NCBI GenBank assembly: GCA_026168455.1
Contig: CM047428.1
Location: forward strand, 813,501 to 877,500
DNA length: 64,000 nucleotides
Direction: 5' to 3'
Origin: Theocolax elegans
Lineage: Eukaryota > Arthropoda > Insecta > Hymenoptera > Cerocephalidae
Shown here piece by piece: positions 1-12,072 of this stretch; position 1 is the first letter of the stretch; the number at the start of each line of letters is the position of its first letter. Position numbers and translations under genes: made by a program. Under the pieces are notes generated by a model, which saw only the letters and a program-made list of their open reading frames with translations, was not told the origin of the DNA and did not search any database.

Positions 1-155
1 GTTGCAAATGTTTTCATGAAGTGTAAACGATTGCTATCAATATGCAAGCGATAACTATCAAGTTGCAGAAGATTTAATTAAAGTGCAAACGATTGCTATC
101 AATGTGCATACGATAACTATCAAGTTGCACACGATTTATTTAAAGTTCAAACGAT
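1..155. repeat. 62-bp minisatellite, about 2.5 copies
   Basis: The block AAGTGYAAACGATTGCTATC recurs at 19 and 81, and a decayed third start lies at 143, giving a 62-bp period. Within each unit the phrase CGATAACTATCAAGTTGCA is kept. The array is cut by the window edge, so its full copy number is unknown. Confidence 0.8.
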
Positions 156-279
156 TTGATCATAAACGAACGCTGCTCGCAGCTAACATGAAAAGTGCAC
201 AGCAAGCAGCCACCGCAAGATGTTTCCAGCCCCCGTCGATCTGGTAGTGAGCCAGAATGTACGTGCATTCTTAAATTGC

Positions 280-575
280 GGGAGGGGAGGGGTTTTTTGA
301 ATGTATGTATGTACATTCTCGAATCCGGGAGGGGAAGGGTTTGTTTCAACCCAAAAGCTATGGGGTGTTTGGCTAAGAGCTAGAACACACATACCTTGTG
401 ACTCTGGGTTATTGTGAGGGGGAGGGAGAGGGGAGGGGTTTGTTTCGAGACAAAAGCTATGGGGATTTTGGCTCAGAGCTAGAACGCACATACGTTCTGA
501 CTTTGGGTTATTGAGAGGGGGTGGGAGAGGGGAGGGGTTTGTTTCGAGCCAAAAGCTATGGGGGTTTTGGCTCAC
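280..575. repeat. 99-bp G-rich minisatellite, about 3 copies
   Basis: GGGAGGGGTTTGTTTCGAG-like segments start at 332, 431 and 530, exactly 99 bp apart, and a partial copy lies near 281. Because 99 is a multiple of three, the minus strand stays open as a 33-residue periodic frame inside a 160-codon ORF (665 to 183). That frame looks like a by-product of the repeat: it has no recognisable domain and ends in low-complexity sequence. The runs of G (GGGAGGGGAGGGG) could fold as G-quadruplexes on the plus strand. Confidence 0.8.
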
Positions 576-735
576 TTCCAGGAAGTAACTACTATTACTA
601 TACTGTATAGTAACATTTACTAAAAGTCTATTAATTTTTACAACAATTTTTGTAATATTTACCAATTCACCAATTTCCGTAAATTTTACTATACATTGTT
701 GTAATTATTTCTTTAAATTTTTTCTCGGTGTGTAC
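575..735. mobile_element. MITE-like remnant with CACYGAGAAAAA end
   Basis: The right end reads TTTTTCTCGGTGTGTA, the inverse of the TACACYGAGARAAAT end seen at 42098, 55356 and 63488. The interior is rich in TTACTA/TAGTAA words, as in the other copies. The left terminus is not clear and may be lost. Confidence 0.35.
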
Positions 736-861
736 GATACTTTATATTCTTTGGTTTTCTCACGAGACACAAATGATTCGTTAATTTCTCTTGGATAAAA
801 ATTAATAAATTCGTTACAATGAAAAATCACTCGACAATTTCACCAAAACTGGGACAATATT

Positions 862-957
862 CAGGGTGATCAACAAAGTACCGGACTGATAAATTCACTT
901 TATTGATTTCTGGTCTGTATTTAGAGATCGACGATCCAGTGGATTTTGAACACCCTG
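862..957. mobile_element. short MITE, 96 bp
   Basis: The left end CAGGGTGATCAA is matched inversely by TTTTGAACACCCTG on the right. The outer context is compatible with a TA target site, though the left TA is degenerate. This would be a very short mariner-type non-autonomous element; the assignment rests on the ends only. Confidence 0.45.
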
Positions 958-1800
958 TATATCAAATAAGGTGAAGTACTTAATAGTTGGACATAAAGAC
1001 TGAAAGTCTACTATTTTTTATTAAAAGTTAAGTCATTTTTTGCATTTTGACAGTTTGTTACCGTGTTAGCGAAAGTTCAGTTAATTTTACTGAAATTTCT
1101 CTATCCGTGTAATGTTCCATCAATTTGGTAATATTTCACAACTGGTACTATAACCTTAAAACACTAAAAAAATTAAAATAAAAGACAATTTGAATCGGAA
1201 TGTCTCATACCTTTTTACCATTCCGCATATAAGAAATAATATAAAATTTAAAAGAAACAAAAAAGAGTTATATATACGTGATATACCTATATATGCAATA
1301 ACGATAACAAGGCATCATAATGGGAACGTCGATAATTGGAGTGATTTATTTTGGTGGGTGTCGCGCGCAAGTTTATTTACTCCCCTTCGTATGCAATTCC
1401 CGTAGTAATTACGAACGTGCTGGATTACGCGTTGGATTTTTCTCTTTTCTATCGTATATTTTCAGCTATTTTTATTTATGTAATACATATATACATACCT
1501 ATATACACGTATATATCGAGACATGGTAATTATCACGCTAAACGCTCTGATTAATATTCTAATGGGTTATGGATTTTCGATCGCTCGATTACGCACTTTT
1601 GAGGGATGTTCACTGTAATTATAATGTATATACGTTACAAGTACTTATTTCCCGTCTCTATATCGTATCAGTAAAATTTTTAATACACGGTAAATACAAT
1701 TTCATTGCGTTTGGAATTATGTTTGTCATCGGATATTTAACCGGCTAAGTGGCCCGGGATTTTTCACTTTTCAAACAAAGGACAAAGTCGTAAACTATAT
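958..1800. other. AT-rich non-coding stretch
   Basis: Only short frames and AT-rich simple sequence (TATATA, CATACAT steps) are visible. I see no domain, splice pattern or repeat boundary here. Confidence 0.5.
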
Positions 1801-4378
1801 ACTTACAAGGGGAGAGTATTTGACCTCCGGGAAACGGATCTTGTCCTAACTTTGGTATGTCTTTTGTAATATAAAAATGTGAAGAAAGCCAAGTTATCCC
1901 TTGCCAATGGTCACTTTTGCCAGAGTTATTCGACATCTAATAAGAATATCATTAAAAATTACTTCCACTTTGATCGCTTCTGACTCAAAAACGAGTATTG
2001 ATACGAACTCAAACCATAAACTAAAAGAAAGTTGAGTTCAAGTAGATATGGTTTGAAAAAAAGAAGCTCAATTCGCTCCATTTGGAGTAAAGTTACGAAG
2101 AAAATAAGAAATTGAAGAATTATAGGCCAAATAAAATAAATTTTCTATATTTCATTTTGGTTATAATTTCTTTAATTTCTTATTTTTTTATAAAATGTGT
2201 TCCAAATTAAGCAATTTACGCTTCTTTTTTTTGGAACCATATTTACTTGAATTCAACTTTCTTTTGGTTTTTAGTTTCAGTGCCTATCTTTATTTATTTC
2301 CGAGTTATAAGCAATCAAATTGGAAGTAATTTTTATTGAAATTATTCTTAGATGTTGAATAACTTTCGTAAAAGTGGCCATTGACAAGTAATAACTTAGC
2401 TTTCTATATATTTATATTTTACAAAAAAAAATACCAAAGTTAGGATAAGATCCGTTTCCCGGAAGTCAACCCGCGTAAAAAAAAATACATGTAATACACA
2501 TATAAAAAACGTGTGTACGACATGTTGTTTAAAACATGTATCATGCATGTATCTTGTGACCGAATCCCATATTAGAAATGCATGTACATTCGTGTTTGGT
2601 TCGTGTGGGATTGATGTTTTATACATGTGATATCTGCCAAATGTATAACGAATATGTATATTATAAGCGTGTGGATACTTTCTTTTTTCTACCTCAACAC
2701 TCATGTAGCTTATGTGTAGATATTATAATATTTAGTGTATTTGAGATGTTTATAGAGTGCACTCCATAAATATCTCAGGTACACTAAATATATTTACAAT
2801 ATCTACATGCAAGCTACACATAGGCGACACGTACAAAATGTAGAAATTTTCATAATGTACATGTAGGCTACATGTACCTGAATACATGTAGTGTACATGT
2901 TTATAACATGTGTGACACATGACATCATTTTTTCACGGGAATTAATAGATCGCTGCGTCTTTTGATCTCGTACACTGCAGCATTTTCTTGCACAGCCCCT
3001 ACTTAAAAAATTCGCTCCTTCTCCGATTGTGCGTATCTGGAAAAAAAAGCAAAACACAAAGTATCGAAATATTTTTTTTATATTTAAAAAAGTAAGAAAA
3101 TGTGTAAGATAACGGAAAAGAATGTGTGGCAGCAAGAAAATTTTCGATACAGAAAATTTAAGGTTAATAGGTTATCAGACCTACAACCAAGTCGTATTAT
3201 TAAAACTGAAAGACTTTCATATTTTTAAAAACTTATCTGAGTAATCTGGTATTGATCATCTTCATAATTTAGACCTGGTGCGTTCACTCCGACGAAGATT
3301 TTATTAGCATCCGCAGCGGCAGCGCAAACAAATTCTCAAAGTCCGTAACACTGAAGTTGCATCGATGCGAAGTTGCATAAACATATCCTTGCATCTTTAG
3401 TTTAACGTTTGACTTCGCATCGATGCAACTTCAGTGTGACGGACTTTGAGAATTTGTTTGCGCTGCCGCTGCGGATGCTAATAAAATCTTCGTCGGAGTG
3501 ATCGCACCAGGTCTAAATTATGAAGATGATCAATACCAGATTACTCAGATAAGTTTTTAAAAATATGAAAGTCTCAGTTTTAATAATACGACTTGGTTAT
3601 AGGTCTGATAACCTATTAACCTTAAATTTTATGTATCGAAAATTTTCTTGCTGCCATAAATTCTTTTCCGATATCTTACACATTTTCTTACTTTTTTAAG
3701 TATAAAAAAAAATATTTCGATACTTTGTGTTTTGCTTTTTTTCCAGATACGCGCAATCGGACTGTCCTAAATAAGAGATACATAACGAAAAAGAGAAAGA
3801 GAGAGAGAAGGAGCGAATTTTTTAAGTAGGGGCTGTGCAAGAAAATGCTGCAGTGTACGAGATCAAAAGACGCAGCGATCTATTAATTCCCGTGAAAAAA
3901 TGATGTCATGTGTCACACATGTTATAAACATGTACACTACATGTATTCAGGTACATGTAGCCTACATGTACATTATGAAAATTTCTACATTTTGTACGTG
4001 TCGCCTATGTGTAGCTTGCATGTAGATATTGTAAATATATTTAGTGTACCTGAGATATTTATGGAGTGCACTCTATAAACATCTCAAATACACTAAATAT
4101 TTATAATATCTACACATAAGCTACATGAGTGTTGAGGTAGAAAAAAGAAAGTATCCACACGCTTATAATATACATATTCGTTATACATTTGGCAGATATC
4201 ACATGTATAAAACATCAATCCCACACGAACCAAACACGAATGTACATGCATTTCTAATATGGGATTCGGTCACAAGATACATGCATGATACATGTTTTAA
4301 ACAACATGTCGTACACACGTTTTTTATATGTGTATTACATGTAATTTTTTTTACACGGGAAGTACTTCCCTTGTAAGT
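1801..4378. mobile_element. fold-back element, interrupted by a second palindrome
   Basis: The left arm (1801-2110) is inversely repeated by 2200-2470. For example, AACGGATCTTGTCCTAACTT on the left answers AAGTTAGGATAAGATCCGTT on the right, and the block around 2033-2068 answers 2220-2258. The outermost bases of the left arm (ACTTACAAGGGGAGAGTA) find their partner only at 4361-4378 (TACTTCCCTTGTAAGT), on the far side of a 1.9-kb insertion. The original element was about 0.7 kb. Diverged relatives lie at 40688-41570 and 54225-55071. No transposase is present. Confidence 0.75.
2471..4358. mobile_element. 1.9-kb near-perfect palindrome nested in the fold-back element
   Basis: Left arm 2471-3373 and right arm 3412-4358 are inverted copies with few mismatches, around a 38-bp spacer (3374-3411). 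The ends read CCGYGTAAAAAAAAWTACAT. Each arm carries a smaller internal hairpin of about 125 bp (2697-2822 and its mirror 4010-4135), centred in the left arm on GAGTGCACTC. The right arm alone has an extra segment of about 45 bp (3762-3806) that is GA-rich at its end. The repeated 80-100-codon frames in the arms are mirror copies of each other and are not proteins I recognise. A GAAGT pair beside the ends (2462-2466 and 4359-4363) might be a target duplication, but this is uncertain. Confidence 0.85.
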
Positions 4379-7300
4379 TTCATTAAAATCGATGAGAAAC
4401 ATGAAAGACATTCGATTACTGATATATGAACCATCATACAAAAAAGAAAAGCAACGGCAATATATTTTCTATTCCATCCATAATATACTGTGATCTTGAT
4501 GAGCAGATTGTGATTCGTGATTGTTGTAAAAACGTTATAAAACAAAAAAAACATACAAACCAGAATTGCAAAATTAATAACAGCATCATTTAAATATCAA
4601 CATTCGCTTATTTTCCTATTTCGTCCATCAGTATGGAGATATTTTCACACAATTTCGAGACCAAGTCAAATTTTCGAAATTCTCCAACGTTATTTTTATA
4701 TTAATGGATCAATCGATTATGAATTGTAGAATAGTTTGTATACTGACCTCGGAGATCAAAAAATATTATTCCCTGCATGATGAATAGAAAAAAATTTTGG
4801 TGAATCGTGATACATAATAACAAAGTGAATAATTAGTGAGACCCCTAAAGCTACACCGAGTACTTACAATTGATCTTGATGTCTTTCACGGTGACTATAA
4901 GTGCAGTTAATCATTTGTTTGATTTGATTTTAAGTAAGGTCAATATATGTAGTCTTATTAATCATATAATTAAAACCGTATATAGAAAATTGGTAATTGT
5001 TAGGTGAAACGTTTTGTATAAATAATTACGGAATCGGTATTTTAGTATTTTTTAATATTTTAATTTTCAATTAATAGAGACATATATAATTATGTACTGT
5101 TGCGTACGAACTATACCGTGATTTATAGCAATCGCCTTAATTTTGACACTCTCATAGTCATTTTTTGGGCTAACCGAAAATACATTTTTACAGTTAATTT
5201 TGAAAGAAAATTAAAATATCCACAATGCTGTTAATCTCAAAGAAAAGAATACGAGTTTACGAGTATTGTATAAAAAGGGACTGTTAAAAAATTCTTTTAA
5301 ACTACACTTGAACAATTAAAATAAATAAGAAAATTGAGGATCGTTCTAAACGCTAGCAAAAATAAATAAAATAAATATATATCTATCAGCCGTTTGGTTA
5401 AAACTGTCCATTCCCACTTGTTCTGGGAAATAAAAAGAAAAGAGTCAGCCAATAAAACTCTGCTTTTCTATTCCGGTGAGTGTTCTTTCTTTCTTCCCAA
5501 AGTACTAATTTCCCTTTCAAATCGAGAGCAGTATACTTTTTTTTGCACTCCAGAGAGAAAGAGAGAGAGAGAGAGAGGAGGGGTAGCATGTACACGCGCG
5601 TGAACGTGTCTTAATTAGGAAAACATTTACTTACATTCTCGACGATTCTTTCTTTCTCTCTTATACCTTTTTTTACTTTAAGGACATCAAATCGAGCGGC
5701 CTTAATTCGCGGGAAATTAAAAAATAAAAAGAAAAATTGTACGATAATTTAAATGTATTTAAATTTAAATTGTTAATCGATCTACATACCAAGAGATATT
5801 TCGCTTACACTCTTGCAATTACGTCAAACTAGCACTTGATGGCTACAAATTATTAAAATGTTCTACAAATAATATAAATTTAAAGATTATCGAATAAATG
5901 CAAAGTTTTAATTATTTATTTAAGTATTGAATATATCCAAATAAACTTCAAGCAAAACATCGTTTAACTCATTACCGGAGAAACGGGCGTTTCATAGTCC
6001 ATTGATTTTTTTGTCTTAATAAAGCTATGACTAACTAATCGTTATTGGAGGAAACATGTTTTTAAGTAAAAAGACCTGGTCTTTTCGAATTAAAAAATTA
6101 ACCAAAATTCAATATGGCCGCTTGAAGATGCCTAAAACATCGACTATAGAATATTGTAAATAACGATTTATTCTTAAAAAAAACTTACAGAAGCTACTTA
6201 TGTTGCATCCTTAAATTGTAGAACAATAATAACTCGCTTCGCTCGTACGAACAACCTCGAGAAAGGTAGAAAACCATCTCCCACAACAGTGTCATAATAT
6301 ACTATTTTAAAATGCCACAAACGTTAATTTTTAATAAATATTGATATCATTTAGCCACTATTCCTTAAGCTTTTCATTAAGCCTTGGAACGAAATTGTAT
6401 CGATCTGCGCGTCAGAAATTTTAACGGGATGTCGGACCCAAGATACAGAAATCTTTACTTTACTGATACCCATTTATTATACCTTACTGGACCCATATCT
6501 ATACTGATTTCATATCGCATTAACTTATTATAATACAATTTTGAATAAAATAGGAATATAACGAGTTGATATTTTTACGAATGAGAAGTAATAAAATAAA
6601 ATTTATATTTATTAATTGATATTACATCACAATTTAAATTTTGTATAAATTAAAGAAAGAAATAACTACATAAATAAGTCCATATTTTATTAAAAAGGAA
6701 ATGTCTAAAAACATAGTTAAGTAAAAAAACGATTTAAAAAAAGCGATAAATATTTTGAAAAAAATTTTAAAATTGTGATCGGACAGAGAATACTTGACGA
6801 TATACATCTACCTTAATTAATCTTCACGTGTTACATAAAACATCAAATAAAGATCCATTTATCAAAGTAAATAAAATAACGAATTAAACAAAAAATAATT
6901 TGAAAAAAAACTGTTAACTACACTTTTGTCATCAAGCGTCACAAACTATCATTAAAAGAAAAATATAAAAAAGCAGTAACGTTTTCTCTATTTGATATAT
7001 AGATTGAAAAAAAAATTTGTTCTTCAAACGGAATTCTTTTTAAATGTCACCCAAGAAGAAATGTGCTTAAAATTAAACGAATTTTTTATAATCAAACTGT
7101 ATCGATCCTTATATCAATAACCATATTTTTCTAAATTCTACAAGATTCACTGAATATCAAGCAGATTTTTTCTTGGGTTATATTAAACAAAAATTTCACT
7201 TGAAGTAAGAACTTATTTTTTTACTGTATTTTATTCTCGTATACCGGGAGTGAGCCTGTTCGTAAGTTGTTAATAAATTATTATATATATTTGAAAATGT

Positions 7301-7683
7301 AAATTGATTCGTATAGCCACAGTTAATAATAATTGTTTATTAAACGATATACGAATAATCAAAAGATCCATTAGCATTTGGGAATAATCGGATCGTTTAT
7401 ATCGGTACGTTTTAATTACTTTCTATCCATCGAGACGCACGATCTTTACCAAAACTAAAAATCAATGAGAAACCACGATTCTTCGTCGTTTTATCGAATT
7501 CGAAAATAAATTTAACTGTATACACGATATCCTAGATTACGCGAACGTATACCCTGGGTATAAGTATAAAAATTTATCTAATATCTCGAGGATAAAAATT
7601 GTGTAAAAATAAATATTACACGGATTCTCCCTTCGTGTAAAGAGCAAAGTTCAAGAGAGAGAGAGATAGTAAGAAGAAGATTG
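4379..7683. other. AT-rich non-coding stretch with a GA microsatellite
   Basis: No supported gene. A GA tract lies at about 5552-5577 and a short one near 7655. The segment 5580-5620 has CpG-containing words (ACACGCGCGTGAACGTG). The rest is A/T-rich with very short frames. Confidence 0.5.
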
Positions 7684-8318
7684 TATTTATTGATTGATCT
7701 TTAGGCTTTCAGTGTATAAATACTGAAAAATAACGTAAGCATTGACAAGGATACATACGTAATATACGCATAATAAAAATATTAATAATAAAATAAATAA
7801 AAAAGAGGGAGCGTCGTCAAGCTCGCGAAGGGTGAGACATGAGGTGTGATTTGAATGACGATAATGACAATGGGTCGAATTCTGTGTGTGGAAGTTGTTA
7901 ATGAGTCTTGATGCTGTGATTAAGAATGAACAATTTAGAGCCTCCGTTCTTGGAGGAAGAAAAGAAAGGGAAACAGGGGGATGTCGTGATGAGATGAACG
8001 AACGGAATGAAGATTATTAGAGCGTTGAGTGAAATGAGAAGCGAGATAAGCCGGAGAATTGTGAGCTATGATATTATATGCGCATGAACCAATAAAGAAC
8101 GACCTCCTGAGCTCAACCGACAACCACCCCAATTCTAGGCGATAGGGAGTGACGTGACCCCTACCACGGTATGTTTCCCCACACGAAACGAACACATGCA
8201 TTCAATAAGCGTGTAACTTTAGTTTTTTTGACCCGTCTAAGTTATCATAAACCGGCACAAGCGGTAGTCGAAGTGTGGGAACACCAGTGTTTCAACAAGG
8301 TATTTTCTTGTTGGTCGA
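7684..8318 (-). pseudogene. CR1-like LINE fragment, reverse-transcriptase C-terminal end
   Basis: The minus strand encodes pieces of the region after the reverse transcriptase palm of CR1/Jockey-group LINEs, for example RGHVTPYRLELGWLSVELRR within the frame 8201-7935. Family knowledge: this is the thumb/C-terminal stretch just before the 3' UTR. The 3' end (left, near 7684) finishes in AAAGATCAATCAAT on the minus strand, a short microsatellite tail typical of this LINE group. It is 5'-truncated and carries indels, and is dead as a gene. Confidence 0.7.
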
Positions 8319-8452
8319 TTGATTGATTCTTTATTTTTGGCTTCTGTGGGATAAATACCCCGTAAGCACAATTGGTACAACATTACAACGGTATATATCT
8401 ATATAAAATATAAAATAAAATTAAATAAAATAGAGAGAGAGAGAGAGAGAAT
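8319..8452 (-). mobile_element. 3' UTR fragment of a second copy of the LINE
   Basis: On the minus strand this reads through ATTTATCCCACAGAAGCC and ends in AATCAATCAATC, the same style of tail as at 7684. It abuts the truncated 5' end of the neighbouring LINE fragment, so two insertions lie head to tail in one orientation. A GA tract (about 8432-8450) closes it. Confidence 0.6.
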
Positions 8453-9287
8453 TCACGCCAGAAGATAATTACAAATTTATGCTTGTGATATCGATGAGTT
8501 CTCGTATATTTATTATATTATAATTTTAAAACAATTTTCGTAAATGCCAATTATTTTAATAGGATTTGTGTGTCTGTATAGAAATATCGATATGCATAGA
8601 CACATAAATCAATTATTTTATCGAATGCGTTAAAAGCTATTTTCACTATGGGAAATGGTGTGTGCGTGTTTATATACAGCGAACGATTCAGTATTAAATT
8701 GAAAAGTTTAAATATCGATTGATGCATTTGATTACCAATTTATTAATTTGTTTCTTCAGCGCGTGGCAGTCGAACATTTATTCTCCATATGCAACTGCTT
8801 CTTTAGTCAAGATTATCACCGGCGATTGTTACCGATCGAGAACAATAAGTTATATATTACATTATTTATTTAATAATCTACTATCCTATATGGAAAATAA
8901 AAATACAGAGACACAAGATTATCGAACGATTTTGCACTGCAGCCTTTTATATACATAGTTTTAGATGTCTATTATATATTTAAATTGTATACTTTTAAAA
9001 ATGTCTCAAAAAATATATATATCGTTTGCCGTCAGAAAATTTTACTTGTCTTTTTTATTTTCGAAACAACGTCTATTTATCTTAACGCGCAATTTACGAA
9101 AGGAGAATGCCCGTAAGTGTGCAAATGTTGGACTTTACCGTTGCAAAGTTTCCGGTGTATATATAGTCTTAACAATGTGAGTGTTTCTATATTTGGTTTT
9201 GCATAAGATAGTAAATTTTGTTATAGGTAAATGTAGAAATACATTTATATTATACTATGTCGGTAATGATCACAGGTAAGACTCCCA

Positions 9288-9540
9288 GTGAAACCAAGAC
9301 ATCAATGCCTTTCGTTTTTTAATATTATCTATATATTACTCTGTTAAATTTTATACAAAAATCTATCAATTCATTAAAAAATGGATGAGGAAGAAAATTC
9401 ATCTTTTAATTTTCTTGTCATATATTTAAGAGCCGAATTTTCTTCCGCATCCATTTTTGAATGCATTATTAATTTTGTATAAAATTAAGCACAGTGACGG
9501 ATAATACCAAAACGAAGGACAACAATGTCTTGATTTTACT
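9288..9540. mobile_element. 253-bp fold-back MITE
   Basis: AGTGAAACCAAGACATCAAT on the left is answered by ATTGTTGTCCT-related sequence ending in CTTGATTTTACT on the right. The inner parts pair as well (AAATGGATGAGGAAGAAAAT against ATTTTCTTCCGCATCCATTT). No coding sequence. Confidence 0.65.
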
Positions 9541-9740
9541 TACAGACATTTAATAAATTAATATAATTTTTCCATCTCAATTCACTAAAACGATAAAAAT
9601 TTGACTATTTACATTTGATGAAGTCGTTTTTTAAATATCCTATGGTATATGCCTAATACTCAAAAATTTTGGTACGAAGCATTATAATTGATTAATTTTA
9701 ATAATAAATATTATTATAATATTATAGCATTTCAATATAT

Positions 9741-10734
9741 GGGGTATTCCACGTGAAGTGGTCCGATCAAAATTTTAAAATACACCAAATTTTGGGTACA
9801 CATTGCAAATGTTTTTCAGAATACAGAAAAAAATTTTTAGGTACTGGAATCTATTTGCTCAAAAGTTATTCTAACCTCAAAAAGTGAATTTTTTCTAGTT
9901 TTTTTCAACACCAGCTGGGTTTACCGCTATTTAACTCAAAATCTATCAACTTTTACTATAAAACATTATATATAACATTCGTTGCTAACTATGTCTAGAA
10001 TTTATTCTTCTGGGTTAGAATTTCTAATCTCAAGGTCAATGTTACATAAACTACATGTCAATATTCAACTTAAAAACAGTGTAAGTGCGCCACAATTGAT
10101 TTTTTTATCCAACAGTCTAAAAAAAAAGCTTGAATCAATACCTTTCGAATGGTCTGTAGCATTTTTGGGGCCTTCAATTCTGTAAAAAGTTATGACAATT
10201 CAAAGAAAGACAAAAAATTCACAAAAATTAACATGGTAATTCCCATTTAAATTTTTAAAAAAATTTCGAGTTTCTTCAAATTATCATAACTTTTTACAGA
10301 ATTGAAGGCCCCAAAAATGCTACAGACCATTCGAAAGGTATTGCTTCAAGCTTTTTTTAGACTTTGGATAAAAAAATCAATTGTGGCGCACTTACACTAT
10401 TTTTAAGTTGAATATTGACATGTAGTTTATGTAACATTAACCTTGAGATTAGAAATTGTAACCCAGAAGGGTAAATTCTAGACATAGTTAGCAACGAATG
10501 TTATATATAATGTTTTATAGTAAAAGTTGATAGATTTTGAGTTAAATAGCGGTAAACCCAGCTGGTGTTGAAAAAACTAGAAAAAATTAACTTTTCGAGG
10601 TTAGAATAACTTTAGAGCAAATAGATTCCAGTACCTAAAAATTTTTTTCTGTTTTCTGAAAAACATTTGCAATGTGTACCCAAAATTTGGTGCATTTTAA
10701 AATTTTGATTGGACCACTTCACGTGGAATACCCC
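9741..10734. mobile_element. 994-bp palindromic MITE, copy 1
   Basis: The element begins GGGGTATTCCACGTGAAGTG and ends with its inverse CACTTCACGTGGAATACCCC; the flanks are ATAT/TAT repeats. The arms pair almost end to end around an asymmetric loop of about 60 bp at 10206-10268. A full-length partner lies at 56663-57657, where the loop is the reverse complement of this one, so the two copies were inserted in opposite orientations. The 67-codon frame at 9982-10185 is part of an arm and is not a gene. Confidence 0.85.
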
Positions 10735-10894
10735 ATATATATATTTCTTAACTTATTATAGCGAATTACCTATGTCGTTGGTTTGATTTTATAACTCGGT
10801 GGTTTTTTAATATTGATTGTTGAGAACAGGAAAGACGAAGAAAGCTTGAGTGTATAGGTATCACATAAAATTTGCGTCGTGTATACAAAATGTT

Positions 10895-11027
10895 TGTATA
10901 CAAATTACAGTGTTTGTATTAGAAGTCTGAAGAGGGTTACAAAAAAGGAAAGAATGTGTTAAAGTTTTCTTCGCCTTTCCATTTCTCATTTAACTCGGGA
11001 ATCTATCTTTATAGCGAACGTTTAAAT
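10895..11027. repeat. duplicated segment, partner 13737-13866
   Basis: The stretch containing AAGTCTGAAGAGGGTTACAA and AACTCGGGAATCTATCTTTA recurs at 13737-13866 in the same orientation. It follows copy A of the segmental duplication here and copy B there. The two pieces are best read as parts of one tandem duplication unit whose interiors later received different insertions. Confidence 0.7.
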
Positions 11028-11870
11028 AAATAGTAAAAATAACAATAAATAATAAATAAAATAGCTTTCACGCTTACACAATGGTAGATAATACGCAAGG
11101 ATGAACAAATAAAACAAAAATACATAATGCAACGCATCGCAACGCTATGGAATAACAGAATATAAATAAATAAAATAATAACTTAAAACGACGGCAGGGG
11201 AGGGCAGGTTATACTCTCATCATTGACTCTTTTGTCCCAGGCTCGTCGGTCAAGCTCGCGAAGGTGAGACATGAGGTGTGATTTGAATGACGATAATGAC
11301 AATGGGTCGAATTCTGTGTGTGGAAGTTGGTTAATGAGTCTTGATGCTGTGATTAAGAATGAACAATTTAGAGCCTCCGTTCTTGGAGGAAGAAAAGAAA
11401 GGGAAACAGGGGGATGTCGTGATGATGAACGAACGGAATGAAGATTAGAGCGTTGAGTGAAATGAGAAGCGAGATAAGCCGGAGAATTGTGAGCTATGAT
11501 ATTATATGCGCATGAACCAATAAAGAACGACCTCCTGAGCTCAACCGACAACCACCCCAATTCTAGGCGATAGGGAGTGACGTGACCCCTCCACGGTATG
11601 TTTCCCCACACGAAACGAACACATGCATTCAATAAGCGTTGTAACTTTATGTTTTTTGACCCGTCTAAGTTATCATAAACCGCACAAGCGTAGTCGAAGT
11701 GTGGGAACACCAGTGTTTCAACAAGGTATTTTCTTGTTGGTCTTGAGAGAGCACGTCTTAAAAACCGCAGTGAATGCAATACAAAATGAACTCTTTGAGC
11801 AATGGACGATACCTGTCTTGTCCAGTCAAGAGTCGGAGAGATCCACACTCCTAATGATTTAACCATATTG
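11028..11870 (-). pseudogene. CR1-like LINE, C-terminal end of ORF2 with 3' UTR
   Basis: The minus-strand frame from about 11868 to 11183 encodes the last 220-odd residues of a CR1/Jockey-group polyprotein. KSLGVWISPTLDWTRQVSSI begins the thumb-like region (family pattern YLGV..D..L.W..H). It is followed by VFPHFDYACAVYDNL, then LQRLLNACVRFVW, then SAYNIIAHNSPAYLA-type sequence and a final FKSHLMSHL. A normal element of this class encodes endonuclease and full reverse transcriptase upstream; both are missing, so this is a 5'-truncated insertion. The open frame extends to 11962 only by reading through a TC microsatellite and another LINE's UTR, so the first Met is not a real start. The 3' UTR occupies 11182 to about 11028. 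Confidence 0.75.
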
Positions 11871-11877
11871 GTGTAGC

Positions 11878-11879
<2 letters not shown>

Positions 11880-11911
<32 letters not shown>

Positions 11912-12023
11912 ATTGATTGATCTTTGAGTTTTGGCTTCTGTGGGATAAATACCCGTAAGCACAATTGGTACAACATTACAGCGGTATATATATATATAAA
12001 ATATAAAAAAAAATTAAATAAAT

Positions 12024-12068
<45 letters not shown>

Positions 12069-12072
12069 GAGA
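11880..12072. repeat. GA microsatellites bracketing a LINE 3' UTR remnant
   Basis: GA tracts at about 11880-11908 and 12028-12072 flank a minus-strand LINE tail (TTTATCCCACAGAAGCC then AATCAATCAATC). The arrangement is the same as at 8319-8452, part of the segmental duplication. Confidence 0.75.

Larger units (their letters stand above)
7684..9071. repeat. segmental duplication, copy A (partner 11238-13151)
   Basis: The order LINE fragment, LINE 3' UTR, GA tract, then a unique-looking block from GAATTCACGCCAGAAGATAA to TTTCGAAACAACG is repeated at 11238-13151. Copy A lacks about 160 bp of the LINE (at 8318) that copy B keeps. It also retains the uninterrupted site AAAAAATATATATATCG at 9009-9025 where copy B received a SINE. 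Divergence is mostly single-base indels. Confidence 0.85.

Noticed and set aside
1..155. CRISPR array
   Set aside because: The repeats are contiguous tandem units without unique spacers, and the genome is eukaryotic.
183..665. 160-codon minus-strand ORF
   Set aside because: It is open because of the 99-bp repeat; the ends are low-complexity and no domain is seen, so it is not reported as a gene.
2396..2704. 102-codon ORF repeated at 4125-4376
   Set aside because: The two are mirror copies in the arms of a palindrome and differ at their ends; no protein features.
11871..11962. Upstream Met of the CR1 frame
   Set aside because: The frame runs through a TC microsatellite and another LINE's 3' UTR; the real coding part begins within the truncated LINE near 11868.
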